From positions 620,001-684,000 of the forward strand of contig AXZN01000022.1 in NCBI GenBank assembly GCA_000498155.1: DNA of 64,000 nt, in the 5' to 3' direction. This DNA is from Shiraia sp. slf14 (Eukaryota; Ascomycota; Dothideomycetes; Pleosporales; Shiraiaceae). Of the stretch, positions 11,105-20,965 are shown piece after piece (position 1 is the stretch's first letter; the number at the start of each line of letters is the position of its first letter). The position numbers and the translations under genes are program-made. The notes beneath the pieces are model-generated. The model saw nothing but the letters and a program-made list of their open reading frames with translations, was not told the origin of the DNA and made no database searches.

Positions 11105-12052
11105 CGAGTATTTGCAGTAATGTGCTAGATTTCTCTGCGTAAGCGATATACAGATGCGTGTAAAAGAGGATGATAGCTTATGGTCAATACTTAGGTGAGT
11201 GAGGAGTTGTAGGTAAAGATTGACGTATGCAGGCATCGTGGGAGCCTGACTGAGCTACCTCACCTAGGTCATTTCGGGTCATGGAACCTGCCCTTTTGTA
11301 AAAACTACAAATAACTCTTATTGCGTAAATGAGAATGGAGAGGGAAGAGGCATCCACAAGTCGATGACGGTAATAGCTTCCATACACAATTTTCATGCAG
11401 GTTGTGGCCCAACGGATGTATTTGTTTGATACGTGGGAGACTATTGCAGTGCATCAACGACTGTAGCCCATTGGTTTGCAAGCGATCCCTCGGGCTATGG
11501 CAAGCATTGTATGGTACACGCAGGTCATGGGTTGCGTATGAATGCTTCTTCCACGGAAGAGGGGTGGCCTGCCCTTTTAGGCAAAGACCTTCCAGCGCCA
11601 TCATTTCCGGGACAGCGACTCACAACCTCTTCTCAAGCAACGTGTGCTAGTCGTCCCGCATGTTTGGCAAAACACGGCGCCATCATTGGCTAATAAACGA
11701 ATAACCTTGCCCTTAGCTGCCCTTTGCGATCATCTCAATAGCTATCAGATGGGAATGAACATACCTAAACAGGGAGTAACTCGACGCCTCTTTGGCTGTC
11801 AAGACTTATTAGTTTGCCAACCCAAGATTGTGGCTTCGTTTCCCTCTCTTTAATAACCAAACATGCAGCAACGTGCGTCCAGAGCTGTAATGAAATCAGC
11901 TCACCCTACCGTACGTTTTCCCAACAGCTCAATTGGAGACCTAGCTGTTCGGGTTCGCGTTATGAGCTTGTTACGCTGGCGTTAATATAAACTGACCTCA
12001 ACCGATCCCAGCTCCCCTGCCCGGGCACACGACACCCTTTTCTCACTGCAGC
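11105..12052. promoter_or_regulatory. Divergent intergenic region with TATA-like box
   Basis: Lies between the minus-strand hypothetical gene and the plus-strand secreted protein. A TATA-like TAATATAAAC at about 11982-11991 is roughly 60-70 bp before the plus-strand ATG, followed by a C-rich stretch as in many fungal 5' UTRs. No other element recognised. Confidence 0.45.
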
Positions 12053-13921
12053 ATGCTGTTCACAGTCTCAATTGGCCTTTTGTCCCTCCCGTTGGGCCGG
12101 GTACTTGCCAATCCGGTTGCTGCCTGTGCTGCCCCTTCTGCTAATACTGCAACTACAAGCAGGACCTCAACTGCTGTCAATGCTGCAACCACGGCCAACA
12201 TCTCAGCTGCTTCTAGTGCTGTGAACGCGGTCAACAGTACAAGGGCTGTCCACACTACTACGGCCAATAGTACAACTACGGTCACAGTTGCAAGTGCGGT
12301 GAGCACGGCAACTTGTGGTGGCAAAAAATACGTTTATAAGGAGCTGGCGGGTTACGGCAAGCTCCCTTCAGACGCTCGTGACAAATATGGGGATACGATA
12401 GGCGGTATCGGGAGTTCCATTGCACTGGACAAAAAAGCCAGCTCTTTCAAGAAAAGCAAAGGGAAGAATGGCGTGTATGAAGGCATCATCTATGGCCTCC
12501 CTGATCGTGGTTGGAACACGCAGGGCACCCAAAACACGCAAACACGAATTCACAAGTTTAGATTTACCTTTGAGATTGTCGAAGCCACTATAAATAAACC
12601 CGCTTCGCCCAATTTTGAACTCACGTACCTGGATACTCTGCTTCTTACCGGGCCAGATGGAACCCCCTTGACGGGACTTGACGCTACCGGAACAGTCAAG
12701 TATGACGGTTTCCCAACATTGCCGTTCGCTAAGTGTACGTTGCTCATGGCTGTTCGAAGAGAAGTGAAGTTCTGATGCTGCACAGATACCGGTAATGGAT
12801 TCGGGCAAGACGGTCCGGGTGGCGCGCGCGTTCCACTGGACACTGAGGGTTTAGTGCTTGGTGGTGACGGTACTTATTGGATCAGTGATGAATATGGTAA
12901 GCCGTAGCGCCTCTTCAACAATGAGCCGGAAGTAACTGTGCATAGCGGCCTATGTATACCAATTTGATGCGCAAGGAAAAATGATCCAGGCCATTCGGAC
13001 ACCCGATGCTTTTATCCCTCTGCGCAACAGCACAGAGTCATTCAGCGCTGCCTCACCCCCAATTTATGATCAAAAGTTCAAGATCAAACCCGAGAATCCA
13101 AGTAGCGGACGTAGTAATAACCAAGGTCTCGAAGCACTGACCAAAAGCCCCGATGGCAAATACCTGTACACGATGCTTCAAACGGCTACCATGCAAGATG
13201 GGGGCGGTGGCGGCAGCGCCAAACGCCAAAATACACGCCTCCTGACGTATCGTGTGAAAGAAAACAATAATGTCGAACTGGAGGCTGAATACGTTGTGCA
13301 GCTCCCTGTTCTCTCCACTGGTCGCGTTGCCGGTCAATCTGAGATGCACTATATCTCTAAGAACCAATTTCTCGTCTTGGCACGCGACTCTGGTGCGGGT
13401 CATGGTCAAGACAAGTCAGAGTCTATATACCGGAATGCTGATATCATCGATATATCCAAAGCAACCAACATTATGGGCAAGTTTGATGGCTTCAATGGCT
13501 CAATTGCGAGCCGGGATGGTGTTTTGAAGTCAGATATCAAGCCAGTTGAATACTGCACTTGGCTTTCATACAATGATAATTCGCAGCTGAATCGGTTTGG
13601 TGTTCGAAATGGAGGCGCGCAAGACCAAAATTTGCTGAATGAAAAGTGGGAAAGCTTCGCCCTGATAGAAGCCGAAGATGGCAAGAAAGACGAAAATGAC
13701 GACGGGAAAGACTACTATCTGATCTCTGTGTCAGACAATGACTTTATTACCCAAAATGGTAACCTCTGCTCTCTACTCAAGTTGCAAGACCTGCTAATAC
13801 TTGCTCGATAGGTTACATTAATTTTGGCAAAATGCCATACAAAGACGATTCGGGCTACAGCTTGGATACACAAGTTCTGGTCTTCAAAGTCAGATTGCCC
13901 AAGGGCTCTGATCCATTGTAG
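12053..13921 (+). CDS. Secreted phytase-like/esterase-like protein
   Basis: Predicted 571 aa. Exons 12053-12734, 12786-12896, 12946-13758, 13812-13921; GTACGT, GTAAGC and GTAACC donors, all phases agree. The N-terminus is a secretion signal (MLFTVSIGLLSLPLG to about residue 20), followed by an Ala/Thr/Ser-rich stretch (residues about 25-85) likely to be O-glycosylated. The body matches what I know of the 'esterase-like activity of phytase' family (PF13449): a run around DTEGLVLGGDGTYWISDEY, a large central domain, and GYINFGK and LVFKVRLP near the C-terminus. Family members are secreted, beta-propeller-like proteins of poorly known substrate, so phytase activity itself should not be assumed. 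Alternative acceptors could alter a few residues at the short second exon. Confidence 0.8.
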
Positions 13922-14166
13922 AATACCCTCATGGGATTAGCTCCATATGCTCAATCATGTTGTGTCAAATTGCGCTGTCCTTTCATGGCTGATTTACACT
14001 TCTTGATATACATTTCGGCTACTTATCGTGTCAGCAAGTACTAAGTTTGTTGATCATCGAAGGACGAATACCCATAACATTACTAACAACAAAGAGACAG
14101 GTCTGGCTAATACAGTTGTCTTCATCCCATACCTTCTAAAAAATGAGCTACGCCATTGATCGCTCC

Positions 14167-16161
14167 TCAATCTAAGCTGCTACCATTCATGTTGGTGAAA
14201 TGCCTCTTCTTTGATACCGAAGGAGTTGTCCCACTTTTACGCGATTCACGGCGACATTGTGTGTCAATGAAATCTGTTATCTCTTGACCCTGCTTCTCAC
14301 CATTTTGCACATCTTTGATGTCGTCTCTGCCTCCTGGCGCTTTAACTTGTATGGGTTTTTCTTGAATCGCCTTTTCACCTTTTTTACTCCCCAACTCAGC
14401 CTCTAAGCCCTCGATTGCTAGCCTGAGAGCTGTATCGTGCTCCTGACCTGTCTCGAAGATTGCAAAGTACTTCTTTGAACACATCTGATTATGTGTGTAA
14501 CTGGTGTTTGTAGATGTGGCATTCGAGATTGTTTTACGCGTCTTGTACGGTTTGCGCGGTTTCCACTGTGACAAGCTAGGCGCTTCTTGTCTGATGACCG
14601 TGCCACGAGGTAAGTAGAAATCCATCTTTGCCCGCTTTCCAACACCGGTCCAATTCGATCCGCAACCAGGACAGCTTCTCCTATCCCCAGCACAGTAGTA
14701 ACGGCCAAGCGCATGACTGACATCACACCTCCATGCGTATCCTTCTTCGCTTTGTCGCCTCTCAAAGTACGCATCCTTTGGTAGATCTTGGCCATGTTCC
14801 ATCGTTCCAGAGCCGCTGTGGTGAGGACCAAGATTCGGTGTTGGCTGAACGACTGACTTTGGATTAGGTTTCTTGGATATAAGTTTTGCTCCCAAGTGAC
14901 CCAAAACAGCTCTCACAGCATTCAGGCGCGCCTCGTGTACAAAAGCACCTTCATCAATCGCTTTCCAATATGCTTGCTTCGCAATGCTATTATGAGAGGA
15001 GCTGGGATTACGTTGGCCCGATTGCCGGCGCCTGCTCGGTCTCCACGTTGTTTCTGGGTCAGGTTGGTGGAAGTACGTTCGTGATGGCATGTAAAAATCC
15101 ATTATCCTCAATTTGAGATTGTCCCTAACGTGAGTGTTGCAGCCATGGCAAGTCTTCCGATCGCCGGCGTTGTAGTAGTGGCCCAATGCATGCCTGATTC
15201 CACAACGCCAAGCGAGCTTTTCATCTATAACTTGTGCCTCAAAATAAGCATTGGGTGGCAAAATTTGATGATCCTCAAGACTTTGTGAAGTATGTGAAGG
15301 GCTAGGGTGTGCCACTGCGGTGTTAGTACTATGGGCCACCAAGTTTGATTTCTCTTTCGCAGGTACGGAATCTTGTTGGGCAGAGACACTATTGAAATCC
15401 TCTTTGTGTTGTGTTCTGGATTTTCTTTGGTTCATTTTTGCGGGTTCTGCCAGCTCCTCCAAGATAGAAACCGCCACGGGGGCTCCTTGGCCGCCATTCC
15501 TCATCTGCCGGGCCATTCTGAGAGCTGGCCCAACTGACTGTCCATGTTTCACGGACAACGAGATATCCTGGAACTCTTCCCTCAACGAATCAGACAGACG
15601 CTGAGATTCTTCATAGGCAACACCTGAGAGTATACCTTTCCTAGCAACCTCGAAAACGGCTCTATTTATCTCGGGGAGTACATGTTCAAAGGTCCTTGGT
15701 AGATGCTTCGCTCTTTCCGCTAATTTCAGCTTGTGCTTGAGGAAGAGCTTTGCACGCCACGAAAATTTCTGTCTACCAAACTCGTAGTGGATCCTGTTTG
15801 CTGAATTTGTGCATTTTTCATTATTTCCATTGGTCTGTAGAGAATCACCTAGATTCTGGCTGCAATGAGGAGAAGAAGGAGGATAAGAGGGGCCGTGTTT
15901 GTCGCAGTCAGGGGCTATCATTTGTTAGTGGTGTCAGTGGCCTTTATTCGCTGACTTACAAGATGTTATAAATGAAGCGATGGGCTGGTTGTAACTGCTA
16001 AATGGCCCAGATGCGAAATGCGCATTCATGTTGACATTTTTTCTTAGGAAGTTAGGGCTGGCAGGAATAAGTAAATGGGTAAACGAGACACGGTGGTGGA
16101 GGGCTAACTGTTCTAGTGGGCCATCACTCCAATCAACCACTTCTTCATTCTCATATGCCAT
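14167..16161 (-). CDS. Unknown protein with duplicated CHCC module
   Basis: Predicted 649 aa; family not recognised. Exons (minus) 16161-15960 and 15914-14167: donor GTAAGT, branch CTAAC, acceptor ATAG, phase 1. The first exon (67 aa) is inferred from these strong signals; the second alone could start at 15921. After a basic helical region, the protein holds two copies of a module of about 75 residues (286-361 and 445-521). Each has W-R-C-x3-H-A-L-G-x-Y-Y-x-A-G-D-R-x-[ST]-C-x-G-C and then MDFY-[ML]-P. Cys and His have identical spacing in both copies (C-x3-H-x13-C-x2-C), as expected for a structural zinc site. Each copy is followed by a helical segment ending in LGAKLISKK or LGSKKGEK, so the whole unit of about 150 aa appears duplicated. 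A chromatin or nucleic-acid role would be a guess. Confidence 0.75.
14554..15261 (-). repeat. Internal duplication encoding two zinc-like modules
   Basis: Copy 1 is encoded at 15261-15034 and copy 2 at 14784-14554 (minus strand). Identity is visible at protein level around the C-x3-H-x13-C-x2-C motif, but the DNA copies have diverged, so the duplication is old. Confidence 0.8.
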
Positions 16162-16880
16162 GAGGTTGTAAACGGCGATGCCGTTGGGTTTGAGGGGTGA
16201 AATGAGTGGAGAATTGCAGGAGAGGAATGCTACCGAATTTTTGGTTCAGGTGGTGAATTAAATGGTAACTCGGAAATTGTTTCCATCCATTACCATACTG
16301 TTGACATTACATTCAAAGAAAACATGAGAGCACAAGAACCTGCTAGGACTTGATAGCGCGCTTCTTGAGGAATTGAGACCAACAAGAAACGAGCAATGAG
16401 CAAGCATGTTGCGCGTTTGTTGCAGCGCTGAATGTTGACCGCTACATATTGAACACGCTGTTTCGTTCATAACTTCAAACGTCTTTTAAGCCGGCCTGCA
16501 ACAGTCGATTTTGCCTACCAATGAGATTAGCACTCAGTAAGTGCCTGAAAAAAGTGCTGCCTGTCTTCACTTCATATTGGTGATATTACAGGTAGTTACA
16601 TATCAATTGTTGTCAGTCCACATGCTGTATTAGTTAAAGCGTCCTGGCTTGCTTGCCCGTAGAGCATGTACGTATACGAGAACTGCGATAAGAGATGAAC
16701 AACGGTGACGTGATTCAAGTGCATGTCATTGCTCCAGAGAATGAGAGGGAGAGGTAGAGAGCCATGCCAAGGGATTCGTTATCTGATTGGCCAAGAATCC
16801 AGGGTCCATGAAACAGCCATGTGTCTATCATCGCACCTCGCCCAGTGTCCAGCTTTAGCAACCCCCCAACATACGAAAAA
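16162..16880. promoter_or_regulatory. Divergent intergenic region
   Basis: About 720 bp between the minus-strand CHCC-module gene and the plus-strand glucosidase II beta gene; it must hold both promoters. No specific binding site or other gene identified. Confidence 0.4.
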
Positions 16881-18711
16881 ATGGGGAAACAGCGCATGTC
16901 ATCGTTTGTAATCCTTCTTCCTCTACTTGCTAGCACATCCAATGCAGCTGCAGATGCTCCCCGACCACGGGGCGTGAGTCCTGAGTGTACGTTGCATAAC
17001 CAAAGCTCCATGGCAGCTTCCAATGCACTGCCAATGGCTGCAAACGCGAATACTAACGCTGTTGGCCAGTTGCCAAGTTCTACAAGAACCCCGAGACGTT
17101 CATGTGCATCTCAAATCCCAGCGTCACGGTACCTGTGGCCAACGTGAACGACGATTACTGCGACTGCCCAGATGGCTCAGACGAACCGGGCACTTCTGCT
17201 TGTTCCTACATATCCCCACTATCACCCCCGAGGCCTCCTTTCGCAAAGTCAGGCGCGTTGAACGAGACCCTTGCACTGCCAGGTTTCTACTGTAAGAATA
17301 AGGGCCATATACCCAGTTATATTCCTTTCACCAACGTGAATGACGGAGTTTGCGATTACGAGTTATGTTGTGACGGCAGCGATGAATACGAAAACATAGG
17401 AGGTGTCAAGTGTGAAGACAGATGTGGCAAGATTGGCAAGGAATGGCGGAAGCAGGATGAGATACGGCAAAAAAGCCTCAACTCAGCCAGACAGCGGCGG
17501 AAGGAGCTTATCGCCGATGCTGCGCGGCTACGAAAAGAGGTCGAGGATCGAATAGCGACCCTCAGGACCCAGATTGAAGGCCAAACCCTCAAGGTTGAGG
17601 GGCTCGAAAAGAGCCTTGCCGAGATTGAGCGTGCTGAGAAGGGCAAAATAGTAAAGGGACCTGGCAAAGCTGGAAAGATCACCGTGCTTTCCAGTTTGGC
17701 CAAGGCCAGAATCGACGAGTTGATTGAGAATGTGGGCCGAATAAGGAGTGAGCGAGATGCAGCAAAAGGAAGAGTTGAAGAGCTAGAGGGCATGCTAAGA
17801 CGATTTAAAGAGGAGTACAATCCTAACTTCAATGACGAAGGCGTGAAGCGAGCAGTCAAGGCTTGGGAAGATTACGCTGCTCAAGAATGGCCTGCGTCAA
17901 ACGATGTGTTAGACCGCGACCTGGACGACATGTTGAAGCCTGACTCTGAGAGCGCCATCAAATGGGATGAATTTGAGACTGTTGACGAGTCTGACGTTGA
18001 CGTCCGTAAGTCATTCAACTTTCTGAAATTGTTTTGACAGCATCATTCCAACACTTGACAGTTTACAAATTCGAAGAATACCTTCCGACCCCAGTACGCG
18101 ACTGGGTAGATGCGAAGCTACGCGATCTTCGCGTCATGTTGATTGAAAACGGTATTCTTGCTGACCCCAACACTGGCGATATTACGGAGTCCAAAGCGGT
18201 CACAGATGCCAAGTCACAATTGGATTCAGCGAGACGCGAGCTCGATAATGACAAGTCGGAACTCACAAAGCATGAAGAGGATCTCTCCAAAGATTACGGT
18301 CCGGATTCAATCTTCCGCGCCCTCAAAGACCATTGTGTACAGCAAGACAGTGGTGAATACACGTATGAACACTGCTTCTTCAGTCGCACGACACAAAAAC
18401 CCAAGAAGGGCGGTGGTGATACTGGCATGGGTAACTTTGCGCATATTACTTCGATTACTGTGGATGAAGAATTGCCCGCCGATGGAAGGGGCTTGGGTAC
18501 AGGCGAGCGGATCGCGTTGAAGTATGAGAATGGTCAGCATTGTTGGAATGGACCGAACCGAAGCACATTGGTAGTTCTGGCATGCGCGGAGAAGGATGAA
18601 ATTTGGAAGATTGTGGAAGAAGAGAAGTGTGTGTATCGCATGGAGGTGGGCACGCCAGCTGTATGCGGTGTCGAAGTACAGAAACAGGTGCCTGAGCACA
18701 ATGAACTATGA
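16881..18711 (+). CDS. Glucosidase II beta subunit (PRKCSH-like)
   Basis: Predicted 563-aa ER lumen protein, the regulatory subunit that retains and targets glucosidase II during N-glycan trimming. Exons 16881-16986, 17070-18005, 18062-18711. Signal peptide within residues 1-28. Two LDL-receptor-A-like Cys/Asp modules follow (DDYCDCPDGSDEP and DGVCDYELCCDGSDEY), then a Lys/Glu-rich coiled coil, an acidic region, and a C-terminal mannose-6-phosphate-receptor-homology domain (paired cysteines, GQHCWNGPNRS, KCVYRMEVGTPAVC). The protein ends HNEL, a variant of the HDEL retention signal. The second intron has two in-frame acceptors 21 nt apart (18040 and 18061). The later one is chosen because it gives a 56-nt intron and the expected LYKFEEYLP junction. 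Confidence 0.92.
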
Positions 18712-19003
18712 CGGCATGCTTGAAGATGAAGGATGAAGGGAGAGCGAGAAAGAGAGAGAGAGGGAGTGGGCGTGGATTGTCGAGTCAGCCAATCGGACTG
18801 GTGAAAACTCCCGGAATGGGTTTATCGATAAAGCCAGTCATTGAGCGACTTGCCCCTCCCAAAATTTCGTGTACACCACCACCAACCACTATAGACGACG
18901 CAGAAGTCTTTTGCATTTCCGAGCAACAACATCGATGCTTTGGTATTTTGCGTGTTTTTACTTGTAAACTGGTTAGCAAAACTACAACAACTTGCATCAC
19001 ATC

Positions 19004-20116
19004 ATGGCCAAGCCCCAAGACATGAAAGCTCTGATTGAGGTGACCAAAACCACACAAACCCTTCTTACTCACCTCCAAACCTCACTGGCGCCTGCAGCCG
19101 CTGCAGTTGCTACCTCTCAGTTATCGGCAACTACGGATCTACCCAATCCTCTTGATGCAGTGAGAGCAGCTGTTACGCTGTTGAAATCACACACAACTAC
19201 ATTGTCACTCCTGCTTCTCACGCCTCCCTTCACGCCATCTGCACTAGTCGCCAAGATCACCGACGTAAGCTCTGGCGCACTTAGCGGCATGGTTGCTGCT
19301 GCTTCCTATGTGCCACAGCCAGGTCAAAAAGAGCCCGTCGGCCAGATTATGCGCACAGAGTTACGCTCTCAAGTACGAAGGCTCTTGAGCACGTGGGGCG
19401 ATGTCCTTGCACTCGTCTTGCGCATGGCCGATCGGAGACAGGACATGCAAGGGCAGGATACTGGTCCCACGCAAAGCGAAAGACAAGAAATTCTTTCGGT
19501 TACAGGCGTACTGTGGGATGCTTGTGACGTTCTTCTGAAGGTCTGCAACGATGGAGTTGTGGGGCTGGTGGTAAAGAAAGCGGAACAGCTAAGGGCTATT
19601 TTGCTGGATGCTATTCAAGAGTTGAAGGAGTGGGGCGAAGACATTGATGAAGAGGAGGACGGCGCCGAGGGAAGTGACGATGACGAAGATGATATATTTG
19701 GCGCGTCAAATAAGCTAGGGAGAGACGATACCGAGCTCAAAGAGCTGCTCGACGTTGGTCTGAAGAGACTGAAGATGATTGCAATGCTCTATCAAGCCTT
19801 GGTCAAGAGACGTTTGAAGACATATACAGAAGAACCTATGACCAACCTGTCTACGACCAAGACTGTTGACTCTGCTGCGAATCCTGTCAAGACACTTGAC
19901 AGTCTCATGGACCTGTTGAAGTCCATACCGGAGACCGTAGATGATTTAGCGAGCGCTTTTTATGAGCTTGATCATGATGAAGCGAAACAAACATTGGAAA
20001 AATGCACTAAAGAGGCCAAGTCAGCTGTTGAACTTGTCAAGCATAATTGGTCTGGATCTACAGATGAGTTCACTGCCTGGTCTGTCAAATGGGTAGCGGC
20101 ACTTGATGCGGCCTGA
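19004..20116 (+). CDS. GCIP/CCNDBP1-like protein
   Basis: Predicted 370 aa, single exon, starting at the Met of MAKPQDM; the frame opens slightly earlier but without a better start. The protein is largely helical, with a central acidic stretch (EEEDGAEGSDDDEDD) between two helical bundles. The overall pattern, including LSVTGVLWDACD in the N-terminal bundle and FTAWSVKWVAAL near the end, resembles the Grap2/cyclin-D-interacting family. Its animal members bind helix-loop-helix factors and cyclin D. Its fungal role is unknown to me. No membrane segment. Confidence 0.6.
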   Translation: MAKPQDMKALIEVTKTTQTLLTHLQTSLAPAAAAVATSQLSATTDLPNPLDAVRAAVTLLKSHTTTLSLLLLTPPFTPSALVAKITDVSSGALSGMVAAASYVPQPGQKEPVGQIMRTELRSQVRRLLSTWGDVLALVLRMADRRQDMQGQDTGPTQSERQEILSVTGVLWDACDVLLKVCNDGVVGLVVKKAEQLRAILLDAIQELKEWGEDIDEEEDGAEGSDDDEDDIFGASNKLGRDDTELKELLDVGLKRLKMIAMLYQALVKRRLKTYTEEPMTNLSTTKTVDSAANPVKTLDSLMDLLKSIPETVDDLASAFYELDHDEAKQTLEKCTKEAKSAVELVKHNWSGSTDEFTAWSVKWVAALDAA

Positions 20117-20352
20117 GGAATGAGTCACCAAACGTTACATCGCGGGCCATAATCAGTAAGCGATTTCAGAAATTATTTCGGCGTGACTCTATACGTCCAG
20201 TGTACTCCCAATATATTCTTACAAAACCTGCCCAAACCCGCAAAGCCAGAGAGAGCCACCAGAAAGAAAAAAAAAGGACAGATTGTCCAGGGTTGTCAGA
20301 ATCAATGACTGTTGTCATCTCTATTCCTCCTATTTCAACGCCTACATTTTCT

Positions 20353-20965
20353 CTACAACGCAAAAGCAGCCATGCCCATAGCAATGGCACCCAAACTGTA
20401 GGCATTGGCAGCAACGCCTCCGGTCGACGTAGCAGAAGCCGAAGCAGCAGTAGCAGCACGGCTCTGGCTTCCCGAGGCACTTCCACTCATGGCAGCTGTA
20501 GGGGATCCAGACGAGGCGGCAGAGGGAGATACAGAAGGCAAGTCAGTTATAGTGACGCCGGCCGCACCACAGAGCTTGACGACCACGCCTGCGACAGCTA
20601 GAGTCCAAATTAGATTTTCAAAAGGGACATGAGCGATAGTTGGCCGAACTTACCAGCAATGTCTGCAGCAGAGCATCGGGAAGGCGCACACTGAGCGACG
20701 GAATCTGTAATGCTTTGACGGCCGGTTGTACACTGGCACTTTGTGTCTGTGAGGCTGCAACCGGAACCCTGGACCGCCGTAGCAAAGCAAGGAATCTATA
20801 AAATAACCATTGTTAGTCTTACGGTTGCCATGTGCAATATGGGCCTTGTCGAAAGACGGAAAGGACTTGGTGCAGAGGACGTACGGCACACGTGGGAATT
20901 TGGCTGAGATCCTGGGCGGCTACAACAGCGATCGATGTCGCGATGGCGAGGATGGAGAAATGCAT
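20353..20965 (-). CDS. CFEM-domain GPI-anchored protein
   Basis: Predicted 155 aa. Exons (minus) 20965-20885, 20795-20654 and 20597-20353, with GTACGT and GTAAGT donors and TATAG/CTAG acceptors; phases agree. Signal peptide at residues 1-18 (MHFSILAIATSIAVVAAQ). The CFEM domain follows with the expected eight cysteines: PTC, PCF, GSGC, TKCQC, AQC, SRC and KLC, including the conserved DxxxCQC-like spacing and the central Asp (TDTKC). A Ser/Ala/Thr-rich stalk leads to a C-terminal hydrophobic tail (SLGAIAMGMAAFAL) preceded by small residues, fitting a GPI-attachment signal. Known CFEM proteins take part in heme/iron uptake, surface properties or pathogenicity; which applies here is open. Confidence 0.88.

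Noticed and set aside
12053..12310. Ala/Thr/Ser-rich N-terminus as a possible RiPP precursor near the UstYa-like gene
   Set aside because: No regular repeats or Lys-Arg cleavage sites, and it is fused in frame to a large phytase-like domain.
12043..12324. Minus ORF rich in Val/Ala/Leu, looking like a membrane protein
   Set aside because: It is the antisense reading of the Ala/Thr-rich stretch of the secreted phytase-like protein.
17356..17859. 167-codon minus ORF
   Set aside because: Antisense shadow of the Lys/Glu-rich coiled coil of glucosidase II beta; Ser/Leu-rich composition follows from reading that coil backwards.
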